Part shown: positions 43,836 through 56,144 of the stretch, piece after piece
Layout: every line of letters begins with the position of its first letter
Numbering within the stretch: the first letter of the stretch is position 1
NCBI GenBank assembly: GCA_026874595.1
Contig: CM049306.1
Location: 66,534,019 to 66,598,018, forward strand
Length of the DNA stretch: 64,000 nt
Direction: 5' to 3'
Source: Sipunculus nudus
Lineage: Eukaryota; Annelida; Sipuncula; Golfingiida; Sipunculidae
Notes under the pieces: generated by a model
The model's input: only the letters and a program-made list of their open reading frames with translations
Database searches by the model: none
Told to the model about the DNA's origin: nothing
Translations under genes and position numbers: made by a program

Positions 43836-44632
43836 TGTGACACAATTGTTACAGGTATGCACATGATTTTACATGGCTTGGCATGTGTTGGGCTCAGGCC
43901 TTGTGCGTTGCTATGGGAACCGCACTTGTTAAACTCTGGCTTGCCTGCAGAGTGTACAGACACAGCTTTCTTTGTAGTCTTGAAGGTCGGGTCTTGTTAT
44001 GCGCTGTGGGCGCACGTGTATTGTTGTTGTATTGGAATGATCCGTTTCTCGAAGCTTCTGGGCTTCGGGGGTAAAGCTATAAATAGGGGCTGTGTTTGGA
44101 GGTGGCAGAAAGGAAAACACCAGCGGGCACTAAGAGTGCGACTTTCTCATCAGTTTTGGGACCTACACTGATAATTGCATAGTTACAGATATTCTACGGA
44201 ATTTATACAGATCTTATACATATTGGGATTTTATCTGAACTTTAGTTTTGGATCACAACAGATTGTCGTTGGATTACAACAGATTGTCTTCGAGATTTAA
44301 GGATTACAACACATTTAATTGGACTATTCACCGGAAGGATTTACTTGAACTGTTCACGTGGATTATTTGTGTTAAAAGACTTTTGTTGGGCAGTGACAGT
44401 TGTGATATCCAGGAATCAACGCCTAGGATCTGGACTCTGGTGATGAACATTCTTATTATTATGTCTTAAATACTGTGTAATTGTATTGATTTAGTGTATT
44501 GTAATGTTAGGATTGTTCTAAGAATAAATTATAATTATTTGTTAACAAAAAAACACGACTTCTTTATTCATTCCCCTAGACATTTCAAGCTACCTAGTGT
44601 TGCGGAATCTAATATTTTTTCTCCCCGTAACA
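43836..44632 (+). mobile_element. LTR of the same family as 27996-28690, sense copy
   Basis: Begins TGTGACACAATTG and ends TCCCCGTAACA (44632), with homology to the antisense LTR including TTAACAAAAA, CATTCCCCTAGACATTTC and the CCGTAACA end. Promoter layout: heat-shock-element-like TTTCTCGAAGCTTCT at 44045-44059, TATA box TATAAATAG at 44078-44086, AATAAA at 44523-44528. Sequence to the right (AGGGTTTGTGCTCC) is probably internal region, but no gag or pol follows. Solo or truncated element. The 5' boundary rests on TGT and the pattern alone; the right boundary on comparison with the other copy. Confidence 0.65.
44045..44059 (+). promoter_or_regulatory. Perfect three-unit heat-shock element
   Basis: TTTCTCGAAGCTTCT is nTTCnnGAAnnTTCn, the standard alternating inverted pentamer site for HSF1, followed by GGGCTTC that could be a fourth half-unit. 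It lies 19 bp before the TATA box of the LTR. The antisense LTR has AGAACGTTCT (two units, perfect palindrome) upstream of its TATA. Confidence 0.6.
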
Positions 44633-44974
44633 AGGGTTTGTGCTCCTCACGAATACGTGATCTGTAATTATAAGGTTCCGTAACATATAAATATGCTGGT
44701 CCAGTTTGGTCAAGGCAACTCGGAGGAGTTCCTCCTAGAAATGCAGTGGAGGACACATCTGATACCCACTTCCAAAGTCAATTATTATATATTATTTTAT
44801 TATTTTATTTTTATATATTATTATTATTATAATTAGTTATATATTTTGCAGATCAATATAACAGAGGTGCCATGCTGGGACCTTCCTCTTTTGCATTTTC
44901 AAGTTATGTATATATGCATCCCCCCCCCCCGACCCCACTTCTTGACTTGTGAACAACGATCCACGTATGATGAA

Positions 44975-45011
<37 letters not shown>

Positions 45012-46390
45012 CATACAACTGACTGCGTCCTGCGCCTTCGCATTAGACCCCGTGGATCAAATAATATTATAGCGTCTGGAATCCTATAATATTATAGGGT
45101 TTGGGATGCTCGTACAAGATCACCCACTGGCCCGGCGCCCTCCTATTAGCCCTCCCCCTATAATATTATCACTGCCGTCCAGGGCCTTAGGTGCTGTTGA
45201 TAATTGCTGCTGATATAGCCATGCTTAATTAGCTATCACCAGATGCGACCTGCTGCAGCGAGAGTGTTCTGCTAACGCAATGATCACCGGTCATATCACG
45301 CGCCCTCGACCGCTCTTCATAGCGGCCGCGCAATGCTCAAATGAGCTCCTGTTATCAGAAACGATAAGCTCGTGCGCGTCAATGCATCTCTATGTAGCAG
45401 CTTTTTCAAAAACCACATGGCCATCCGCGCAAGTCCGAAATGCAATAAGTCCGAACGCGATTAATAGGGTGTTTGTACTACTCTATCCCAACACAACTAT
45501 AACATGAAATATAAAATAAATCATACCCTTTGAAAACTAGTTTGATTAATCGGTTAGTGTCAACAGTACGTTTGTACCCTGAAAATATACAACTTAACAA
45601 ATATTTAAAATATTTGTATTAGGTTCAGCAATGCATAATAGCAGCCAGGGGAAAAAAGAAACCGTGAACGCGCCAAATCTGAGGGCCGTAGCTGAGAACA
45701 TCGTTCGCCAACCAAAATCATGCAATCCAGATCGAACTACAGGGACAAGACAAATATTTCAGATCACCTAGGAGAAACCTTGGACAAAACAGAACCTTGG
45801 GGGGAAAAAAACAGATGCCATCTTAATCAAGGGGGCAACTGACCCTTCCAACATAGTCGTAAAAATTGTTAGTATATAGTCTAGCTTTCACTAGCTTTCA
45901 CAAACAGTATGTTTTTACACAAATTATAAAATTTGTAAAATTTAACCTTGACCATTAATAACAGAAACCGCGTTTTACTCCTGCATGTAAGACGGATGTA
46001 GGGAAACGCATTAAACTGATACTAGTATCCTATCGGAATAAGTAGCCTTCAAATTTCTTACTCAAAAGGAATCTTTTTTCGAATTTTCTTACTGTCCCAA
46101 TTTTTGTCGAAAAGCTATTTGATCATATTCCACAGGTAATGATTATGATCTAGAAAATTTAGGTGCTTAATCAAATGAAATAAAACTATAACAGAATATA
46201 TTAACAGCTTAATAATACCATGATAAAATGTAGTATTAAACATAATAACACCTTTTAAAATAAACCATATAAAATAATTAACCATATTGTAAACTATAAT
46301 ACTCTACCATTCTGTACCAAATTCTAGCTGTTCCTCACTACATTTGTGACTGTTTTCTTACTATACAGTGCCTTAATAATATTGTTTTGT
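44633..46390. other. LTR flank and non-coding stretch
   Basis: A C11 run (44920-44930), an (AT)n tract (44974-45008), and GATA-type and GC-rich words near 45350. No motif-bearing frame. The AT palindromes at 45062-45175 are listed separately. Confidence 0.35.
45062..45175. repeat. Three TATAATATTATA palindromes in 115 bp
   Basis: A 12-bp perfect palindrome TATAATATTATA at about 45091, with near copies at about 45062 (ATAATATTATAG) and 45161 (TATAATATTATC). Confidence 0.7.
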
Positions 46391-46405
46391 GTTCTTTTTT
46401 TCAGG

Positions 46406-47311
46406 TTCCTATGCATTTCTGCTGACCCCGAGTTGCTTATGCAGGCAAGACACGCATGTTGCGGAAAAAACTGATTCCATATTGTGCAGCAAATGAACCT
46501 GTATCATACGTCTTTGGACGGATATGACCACCAATCAAGTTCCGACATGAATGATATGTTCAAGATTTTGTCGGGCACAGTGTATAATGTCATAAGCGTA
46601 ACTTTCTCAGACCAATTCATACTATCCTATTTTGAGCGACACCGGGGAAAAACTTAACTGTCTATATTGGCACACGCTTGTCATTTCACGTGTAGGCCGC
46701 TCAAGAAACAGTCCAGTATGGGAACTGTGCGATACTGTATTGGTTCTGCATGTGTAAACACCCAATGTCACTTTTAATCAACAAATCACACAAAAAATTG
46801 CAAAGAATACACAGTTGTTTACACCTAGGAGGCATAAGATCTGCTACACTGACCAGTTTCCTAGACATGGATAATAAAAACGCCATTCGTGAAGTTCATG
46901 TTGATACGAACTTGTCTACTGTAAAGTCTACTGTCAAAACATCTTCAATCAAACCACTACACGCAAATTATCAACAACCATCACCAATTGATGGTTCAAT
47001 ATTGATACAAAGAATGATTATTGTGGATTGAATCGTTAAAGTCGACGTGTTTATACAACACTGATTCCATGACGTGGCTGTGAGATGAAATATATTAGAC
47101 TATCACAAAATATTGTATGCATTATCATCAAAAGTGCCATTCTTGTAGACACTTGCTACTATACCACTAATTATCAGGAGAACTTTTGCCACACCACTTC
47201 CAACAAGAACTGTACCACTTCCCACTGATGTTTAAAAGCAGTGCTATTTATGTAAAACTTGCTATTAATAATTGTCGTCTTTTCATATAAACTTGCATTT
47301 CATTGAATAAA
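46406..47311 (+). CDS. Candidate 3'-terminal exon, unknown gene
   Basis: A pyrimidine-rich tract and TTTTTTTCAG acceptor precede 46406, and AATAAA lies at 47306-47311. A 93-codon frame (46750-47031, with its TGA ending at 47034) sits near the middle, with no recognised domain and mixed codon use. The acceptor-to-polyA arrangement resembles a last exon, possibly mostly 3' UTR. Weak evidence. Confidence 0.2.
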
Positions 47312-48090
47312 TTTTAAATATTGATCACTTGTTTTGTCTTATTTTTCTTAAACCAGTCCCATGCAAGCCAGCCCACGCATCCTATTTCAAAAAGACAGGA
47401 TAAGAACATTTCCAGTACAAACCTGACTTGTTATCCTCCAACTTCCACAATTTTGATTTTCATAACACTCTTAAAAAGTGAGTCCAGTAAGCCTGACCTC
47501 TCAACAGAAATCAAGATTCTTCACCTAAAAGCAGGTCCGCCACATGTGTAAGATGGAATGTTTGTGATAGGATGTTTGTGATAAAGTGCGTCGGAATAAC
47601 TCCACAATCTTTCAAAAGAAAGTGAAAGCTTGACCTGTCTCATGACCCTAAAATCAAGACTTCTTACTTAGTGAACGGACCGATATGGGCTAATGGGCTA
47701 AGTTTGAAATCCACATCAGTACAACTAAAATTATCACCTGAAAATTAATTTGACGAACTTATCGAAAGACTGACCGACGGATGGACAAGATGGTTTCTAT
47801 GAGGTACCAGTTTCTTCAAGCCGAAATAATCTGGGCCCTGATAAACCCCCTTGTTTCTCGACACAAGAAACCACAAATGACAAACTGACACAGGGAAATT
47901 AGCAGATTGACATTTTTATATAAAAAATATAGAAATAAAATCGTAAAAACAGAAACCCAACAAATGGTGCCACCAGTTTTTTTTTTTTCGTCCGTCTTTC
48001 TCTTTGTCTGTCTACTCGTCTGCGACTTGTCTGCGACTTTGGAAAATCAGCTCTCCACATAAAAATTTGTTTCTGCTTTCCCCTCTACAT
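47312..48090. other. Non-coding stretch
   Basis: AT-rich; frames are short. AAATGGTGCCACCAG near 47963 recalls the family D palindrome, and a T10 tract follows. Confidence 0.35.
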
Positions 48091-48165
48091 GTGTTGTTAA
48101 TTTGACCAGTTTCAAATGATCCCTACAGGTGTTGTTAATTTGACCAGTTTCAAATGATCCCTATG
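48091..48165. repeat. 38-bp tandem duplication
   Basis: TGTTGTTAATTTGACCAGTT and neighbouring sequence occur twice in succession with a 38-bp period. Confidence 0.9.
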
Positions 48166-48199
48166 TGTCTGTCTAGTAACTGTCAGTCTGTTTTGCTGT

Positions 48200-51100
48200 C
48201 TTATTTCCGGCCACTTCCGGCAAGCGTTCGACCTCTGGTCGTCTAGTTTGTCTGTTTGTCTGTATATCCGCGCTCTACAGGGCACAATTTTGCACCAATC
48301 GCCCTGAAACGTATACAGTTAGTGTAGAATCGATTCTTCTCGCAGCCTATTGTTTTTGGCCATGATCGGTCGAAGGTCAGGGTCAGGGTCAACAAAAAGC
48401 TATAAACCAGTTTTTTCTTCATATCTTCGTCAAAAATAACCGTAGGCACCTAATCTGTAGCTCATTTAATTCCTCATTTTGTTGCCTTTCCACATGTCGG
48501 CAAAATGTCCCGATCAATGGTTACCATGGTAACGTATTTTTTTGGGAAAAGTCACAAAATTTGAATTTTTTTTCTAACTTTTCCTTTTTCTTTGAGCTAA
48601 AGACGTCTGGTTCTTTGCTTCAGGTAGTATTCAATAAGTTATTTATCATAAAGTACCAAGTCTCGTGGAATCTCGTGCCATTTCTCGTCATACGAGATTT
48701 TTCGAGATTTCATTAAATATGACCTTCAGGTCGCCATTTTTATAACTATGGCTTTGAAAATGACATATTTTGTGTTATTTATAAATATCTCGACATCAAT
48801 TTTTCATTTTTTGGAAATAGCCACCAGGGGGCGTGGCACTGGAAACACTACAACTTATCATTTTTCCGCTATATCTAAAAAAATATTAAACATATAACAT
48901 ATTTTTTTGTTGCATCTTAAACTAAGATCATTACCTTATTCCTTCGTACATTTAGCCTTGTGCTGCCGTTACCATGGTTACGAAATTTTGGGGTAAAACT
49001 TGACAATCTGAAAACACGGAGTTTACTTGCTTCTATCTCTGTTGATATTTGCGATAGAAAGGTCTGTTTTTTTGGCGTTAGATAGCATTAGTTGAGTTCT
49101 AAGTCATTCAATAGAAAGTCTCGTCATATCTCGCACCGTTTCTCATTTTTCACGCTACAGACACATGGTTTGCAGCGCTGGATAGCGTCCGACACTCGCA
49201 GTCACATTCAGGGGTCACATTGTAAGTCTCGTCAAATCTCGCGCCGTGTTTCACCAAACCACGAAGTCACGTGCCGTAGCCGCAAGTGGCGGCAGGGTCC
49301 TTACAGTAAGCGGCCGGCGTGTGCAGCGGTCCGTGACGGCCTTTCCGGGCCTTATCTATGATCATACATGTTGGAAGCACAGTCCAAACTTTATTGCTTG
49401 CCGGAAATCTTCGATTTTCGCAAGCATGTTGGTCACCCGCGTATGTTTGTTTATTATAGTCGCCAGCCTAGGTCTGGCGACTATAGGCTAATTGTCGTGT
49501 CTGTTTGTTACTTGCCGGAATCAAAGATTTCGGCAAGTATGTTGATCAGTCCCGTATGTTTGTTTGTTGCTTGCCGGAAATCTTCGATTTTCGCAAGCTG
49601 TTTGGTCAGTCGCAGATGTCTGTCTGTTTGTCTGTTTGTCTGTCATCTCTCTACAGGTCTCAATTTTGCACCAATCACTTTCAAACTTACACACTTTATA
49701 GATAATCAAAAATGCAAGAAGCTTATCGTTTTTGGTCAATATAGGTCAAAGGTCAAGGTCAAGGTCATCAAAACTTCTCAAAACGGTGTTTTCTTCATAT
49801 CTTTGTCACTATTAGTCGTATCTTCTTCAAACATAGCTCATTTTAAACGTCATTCCAAGGCCAGTCATCTGGTGTGTAGCTGACTCAAATTTGCCGTAAC
49901 CAAGGTTACGAATTTTTGGGAAAAAGGTCATGATATTCGAAAATAAGGGGCCTTATTTTTCTAACTTTGGCAGTTTTACAGCTAGAGAGGTCTAGTTTTT
50001 TGCATCAGGTAGCATTTAACAAGTACTGCAAGATTTTATTACAGGTCTCGCGATATCTCGTATAATATCTCGTCAAACGAGATATTTCGAGATTTCAGTA
50101 ATCTTGCCCTGGAGGTCACAGTTTTGCAGGAATCTTTTTGAAACTGACATAGCATCAGTCCTACACTATTATCTCGAAACAATTTTTCCATTTTTTGAAT
50201 GCAGCCGCTAAGTGGCGCTGTATGCAAACCTCCCCAACATATCATGTTTTGGCGATATCTCCAAAACTGTGAGCCTCAATTACATAAACTATAGCTTATT
50301 TTCTTCCTCTGAGTCTTTTCTAAATCTTGGTGGAGTCATTTTGACTCAATCTTGAGTCACTTTGTCAGTGTGTCCGTCTGTTTCTCAGTTTTCATCAAAC
50401 TCGCCTGCTTATCGGTTATGGCGTCTCACATATAGCATTCTACAGCTCACAGTTTTGAAAGAATCCTTTTAAAACTATTACATCTTATGTCTTACACTAA
50501 TATCTCGAAACGAATTTTTCATTTTCCAGATAAGGCCGCTAGGCAACATATCATTTTTTGGCCATATCTCCAAAAGTATAAACCTCATTTACATAAACTA
50601 TAGCTAATTATCTTCCTCTGAGGTTTCTCTATCACATGATTAAGTCAACTGGTCTCAATCTTGGGTCAGTTTGTCAGTATGTTTGTCTGTTTGTCAGTTG
50701 TCCTCAATTTCGCCTGCTTCCAGGTGCTTGCGTCTCACATGTAGCATTCTACTGGACAGTTTTGAAGGAATCGTTTTGTAAATTACACTTGTCATATATC
50801 ATGATGATATCTGGAAGTCCTATGTTTATTATTCAAATAAGTCAAAGGTCAAAGACAAGGTGATCAAAATATATCAAAATCTTATTTTCTTTAGAACTTT
50901 GTTAATATTGGTTCTTTCTTCACAAACTATGGATTATTTTCTTTCACTTTTATACTGCTCGTACATCTGACTAACTTTACATCATTTCCGGCAAGCGCGT
51001 GACCTCAGGTCATCTAGTTTGTTTGTCTGTGGGTTTGTCCGAGCGCTACAATCGCTCTGAAACTTATTCTTCAAGTGTCAAATCCATTATCCTCGGAGCC

Positions 51101-52400
51101 TATTGTTTTAGGCCATGATCGGTCATAGGTCAAGGTCAAGGTCACCACAACTTCTCAAAACGGTTTTTTCTTCATATCTTTTTTACTATTAGGCGCATTT
51201 ACTTCAACTGTAGCTCATTTTAATCGTCATTCCAAAGCCTTTCCTCTGGCGTGTAGCTTACGCAAATTTGTTGTAACCATGGTTAAGTATTTTCGGATAA
51301 AATTGATGAAAATCGAAAATCAATGGATTAATTTTTCTAACTTTGTCAGTTTTAAAGCTAGAGAGTTCTAGTTTTTTTTGCATCAGATAGTACTAAATAA
51401 GCTTTTTATCATAGAAGTGAAAGTCTCGTAAAATCTCGCACCATTTCTCGTCAAACGAGAATTTTCGAGATTTCATTAAATATGACTTACAGGTCGCATT
51501 TTTTAAACTATGACTTTGAAAATGACATATTTTGTGTTATTTAGAAATATCTCGAAACCAATTTTTCATTTTTTTGGAAATGGCCACCTGGGGGCGTGGT
51601 ACATAAAACACTGTAACATATCGTTTTTCTGCAATATCTCAAAAAATATTAAACGTGACACAATGTTTCTTGTCTTATCTGAAACTAGGATCATTGGCCT
51701 ATTCCTCCGCATATGTAGCTTTGTGCTGCTGTTACCATGGCAACCAAATTTTGGGGAAAAACTTGGCAATCTGAAAATAATTAGTTTTTTGCTTCTATCT
51801 CTGTTGATATTTATACTACAAGGGTCTTATTTCCTGCACGAGGTAGCATTCCCTTGGTTCTAAGTCATTCAATTGCAAGTCTCGTGAAATCTCGCTTGGT
51901 TCATCGCCAAACGAGAAATTACGAGATTTCACAGAAATGCTTATAACTTGGCCACCTTTTCGGCTAAAGAGGAGCAGTTTTCAGCATTTTGTTGCGTTTT
52001 GGAAGCTATACATGATAATAACACACATCTCGCCACATCTCGTACCATCTCCCGCCAAACGAGAATATTCGAGATTTCGAACAAATGTCTATATCTCTGT
52101 CATTTTAATGCTAGAGAGTTTATTTTTCTATTGGTTCAAGATTAACTTGACTAGTTTGAAGTGACAAAAGTGAATATCTCGTCATATCTCGCAGCATTTC
52201 TTGTCAAACGAGAACATGGGACCATTCAATGAAACGCCTATAATTCTGTTATTTTTATGTGGAAGACTTATTGTTTTCAGCATTTGATAGCGTCTAACAT
52301 TCTACGTCAAATTATGTGATTATATTGTAAGTTTCTTCATATCTTGCATCGTTTTTTCTTCAAATAATAAAGTACATCCTATTGCCGTGACCATAAGAGG
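48200..52400 (+). repeat. Long dispersed family C, several head-to-tail segments
   Basis: Segments begin with a CTTGCCGG..., CGGCAAG-type head plus TCTAGTTTGTTTGTCTG-like text (48200, 49397, 49512, 49571, 50985), then GCACCAATC.CTTTCAAACTTA or variants, GGTCAAGGTCAAGGTCA-like text, then ACCATGGTTAC words. Blocks of TCTCG...AAACGAGA (about 48664-48716, 50044-50096, 51424-51470, 51882-51933, 52026-52077, 52167-52215) recur, each with TTTCGAGATTTCA or similar. Between segments lie tandem units of about 300 bp with ATATCTCGAAAC and ACATAAACTATAGCT. No genes. The same family continues at 56145-56447 and 59941-61640. Confidence 0.8.
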
Positions 52401-52799
52401 CGGCAGTATGTGATAGTAAATGTCGGCAGGGGCATTACACTTGACAGTTGGAGCCATGTTCTATGGGTGTGCGATGGCCCATGAAGAAGAATTCTATTGT
52501 GTTGTTATTGTCTTCCTTTGGTTGTTGCTTCGTAAGCTTCACAGACCAGCGCCAACCACCTGGTTGTCACGTGTCCTCAATGTAAACAACCCTTGCTGTT
52601 TTCCTTTACCTAAGATATGTATTCATGGTAGCCTGTTCACTTGCCCTTAGATTGTTTATTGTTGGTGTATTGAAGTAAAATAAAATGCCATGTTTTCCTG
52701 CATATTGATTGAAAATTGAATAAAATCATACAAGAACCAACTAATGTTCCCTGACCACTATTTTCAGATTTGAGATCAGATCAATTGATTTCTGCATAA
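52401..52799. other. Unassigned, one open frame
   Basis: A 76-codon frame (52420-52650) is Leu/Val-rich with no recognised domain. An AATAAA-like signal near 52680 and the position after a repeat leave its nature open. Nothing else seen. Confidence 0.25.
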
Positions 52800-53875
52800 A
52801 CCACTATAACCAGATTTGAAAAACTTTAAAGTGGTCTATATTTTTTTCTGAAATAGTTGAGCTATATGCTTGGAGATGCCAGCCAGTGGGTGTGAATGGA
52901 TTGCAATGAAACCCAAACCAGGTGTGTGTGAAGAGTCTGTTGGAGATGAAGGGGGCCAAAACCTATTTGACTGTGTATAAGCATAAACTGGCCTGAAATC
53001 AGGTTTCTGGGGGCTTGAAATTTTTGTTTGTGTCAGCAGGGTAATATTATCTTGTTTCCCTGTATATACACCCTGAAATGGGCCTAATGACACCTAAACC
53101 ATGTTTGTGGGACCATCAGTACAGATTTGAGGTAAAAAAATGTTGATTTTCTCTGTATATCACTATGTTCAGTGTGTCCAGATTTGGAAATTCAAACTGG
53201 CCCTAATTTTTTTTCTGAGGGAGTTGAGCCAAATGCTTTGTGATCCCAGCCAGTGGGTGTAAATGGATTGCAATGATACCCAAACCAGGTGTGTGTGTTG
53301 AGTTTTGTGGAGATGAGGGGGGCCAGAACCTATTTGACTGTGTATAAGCATAAACTGGCCTGAAATCAGGTTTCTGGGGGCTTGAAATTTTTGTTTGTGT
53401 CAGCAGGGTAATATTATCTTGTTTCCCTGTATATACACCCTGAATTGGGCCTAATGACACCTAAACCATGTTTGTGGGACCATCAGTACAGATTTGAGGT
53501 AAAAAAATGTGGATTTTCTCTGTATATCACTATGTTCAGTGTGTCCAGATTTGGAAATTCAAACTGGCCCTAATTTTTTTTCTGAGAGAGTTGAGCCAAA
53601 TGCTTTGAGATCTCAGCCAGTGGGTGTAAATGAATTGCAATGATACCCAAACCAGGTGTGTGTGTTGAGTTTTGTGGAGATGAGGGGGGCCAGAACCTAT
53701 TTGACTGTGTATAAGCATAAACTGGCCTGAAATCAGGTTTCAGGGGGCTTGAAATTTTTGTTTGTGTCAGCAGAGTAATATTATCTTGTTATCCTGGATA
53801 TACACCCTAAAATGGGCCTAAGGACACCAAAATCATGTATGTTGGGCCAACAGTACAGATTTGAGGTAACAAATT
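52800..53875. repeat. Tandem satellite, three copies of ~367 bp
   Basis: Units starting near 52800, 53160 and 53527 repeat with a 367-bp offset, with matching phrases such as GCCAGTGGGTGTAAATG, CTGTGTATAAGCATAAACTG and AGGTAAAAAAATG. Copies 2 and 3 are very alike; copy 1 is more diverged at its start and the third ends degenerate near 53875. Minus-strand frames with the same period are by-products. Confidence 0.93.
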
Positions 53876-54459
53876 GTCTGTCTATAAATTTAAAAAAAAA
53901 AAACAAATATCAAACTGTTATAAACATGTATCAATATATTTAATAAAATCTGTTTTCATCCAATGAATTGCATCTTATTTTTTCATAAATAAACCATGAT
54001 ATTCAACTACATCCAACATAAAAATAAAAATAAAATGAATAAAAGTTTTTTTTTGGGGGGGGGGGGGTTGTGTTTTGGCAGTAAAATCCAGGCTTCTCTT
54101 TGGATCCCGGCGGTGAGCGAGGGTACAATGGACACCAGACCAAAATTGAATGAACATTTTTCCTGCTGTTATTGGATGACCAAGTCTCTCTGAATTTTAA
54201 AAAAAATTTATTCTGGTATTCAAGATGACAGTAAAAATGACCCTATTTTTTCAATCATTCACCACCCTGTTCGAGCGTTCATCGAATAAGAAAGAGCCCG
54301 TCCCACCGCATTTCCTGCGAGTGTTCGTTTCTTCAGAGTCCAAACTATCCTACCGGGGCGGGGTTTAGTCCATCTCGTCTTAAATTTGTGTCCTGGGCAC
54401 GGCAAAACATCATGAAAGCGGACAAAACTTTCATACGGCTGATAATGCGTTTATATGTA

Positions 54460-54870
54460 AACGCGGGGAATTCCCGGAGAATTCACGGAGATTTTCCGGA
54501 GAGTTTTTATATGCAATGATACTTTTATTTACACGTTAAAATCATTTAAAATCTACCACTATATTACTCTTAAGACATTTATTCATTGTTAAATTACCGA
54601 AATAATAACCAGCGCAAACAATGTGGGACTGCCACTAACACCAATCTGGATCACCAGCTAACATTGACTACCGATCTTACATAAGACGAAAACGCTAAAC
54701 ACTATATATTGTTTCAACAGTTTACTGTGCAAACCGTAACAAAACCATGCAGGATATCAAATTTACAGATTCTTAAGGAAATATGATACAAAACATAAAT
54801 TGTACCTTTGCTCACGTTTAATGATATCATCATGATGAATTCTCCGCGAATTCCCCAGCTGTCCGCGTTA
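54460..54870. mobile_element. MITE-like inverted-repeat element
   Basis: ACGCGGGGAATTCCCGGAGA with following ATTCA (54460-54485) is matched in reverse by the sequence at 54836-54870 (complement CGCGG...GGGGAATTCGCGGA). Inside is about 350 bp of AT-rich sequence, without a transposase frame. Small size and inverted ends suit a MITE. Confidence 0.5.
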
Positions 54871-56144
54871 TAGATATATATGTATTTATTAATGATAAAT
54901 ATTGACATACAATTTTATGGATACCCGTATAATTGCTGTTTTCTGGACCGTCCCAGCCCACAGGTAGGATAATATGGGTTCCCAACAATATTCTAATGAC
55001 CGTTCCCTGAGCTGGAACGGGCTAAGAAGGTCCCTGTCATTTTTTTGAATTGCCAATTCCCAGGTTTTTCGGATGAAAAATGGCCCAATCCTTCATTCAA
55101 TCTCCAGCCTCTTCTGGCGTTCCGGGTATAAAAAAGAGCCCGTCCTATGCCTATTTAAGCTAGGACTGCAAACTCTGGGGTCAAAACAACTCAACTGCGG
55201 CTTGGGATTATCACGGTTCCTCTTAAACTTCCATCGCGCCCGTGTCAAGTGTACCGTTTTTATTCACAAACGTGCGGCAGGCGCCAAAAAATTTGACAGC
55301 ACCCCTTCCGGATGCCAGAATATATTTTTATATAGTCCTAACCCATCACGGAACTAGGGCCTCACAATTTTTTTATCTTATTACTTACCACTTCAGACTC
55401 CTTAAAAATCCCTGCTCTCCTTTTTTAACCAAAGATTCCGATTTTTAACATATATTAAATTTCACATTACAGATAACTTACACCAAGGGGACATTACAGT
55501 TAATCCGTGATGGGCAGGACTTCTTGGAATTTTATAATTCCCGGACGCAGGCTGACCGGCTGCCTTTTTTCTTTCAGGACAGCCCTAATTTAAGCCATCA
55601 TCAGACTTGAAGATGTCCTCAGGATGACCTCTTTGTCCAGGAATGAAAGGTCACGTCTCTGTTACCTAGAGGTCGGGTCTCTGTCTAACACGAACGCGGC
55701 TTCGCTTGCGTTTTGGCATTCTGGACGTTCAACTCTTCAAGTTTCATTTTCATCGCTTTTTCTTATTTCCAGCACTCAAGAATAAAAGAACTGCCAAGGA
55801 TTCATTTGGACTTGTATTATTTTTTATTTCTGTCAAAAATGGATTGTCCTGTATAAAACAAAAGTATTGCCAAATCCTGCACCATATCTCGTCAAAGGAG
55901 AAAAACCGATATTTCACGGAAATGCTTATAATTCGGCGCCAGTAACAGCTACACAGGTCTAACTATCGATATTTCGTAACATTCGACAATCCTGACACCC
56001 TCTCAATGTTTCTCGGCAAACGAGAATAGACAAATTCTCGAGGAAATGTCAGCATACACACATAATTAGTTTCTGCTTCCCGACAACATTGCTCATTAAT
56101 ACTACTGTTTCCATATTTCCTTTTTGTCTATCTTCTTTTCTTAG
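54871..56144. other. Unassigned region between repeats
   Basis: GGGTATAAAAAAGAGCCCG near 55122 could be a TATA box, and AAGAGCCCGTCC recurs at about 54291 and 55133. Two TCTCG...CGAGA-type words occur at about 55885-55900 and 56009-56030, a link to family C. No motif-bearing frame. Confidence 0.35.

Noticed and set aside
43857-44171. 104-codon frame on plus, and the overlapping frame on minus
   Set aside because: It lies within the U3/R part of the LTR and has no motif.
43836-44690. Complete LTR retrotransposon at 43.8 kb
   Set aside because: No second LTR in the same orientation and no gag or pol frames follow before other repeats begin.
52836-53718. Repeated 85- and 60-codon minus frames
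   Set aside because: Products of the 367-bp satellite; no motif and no conservation test possible here.
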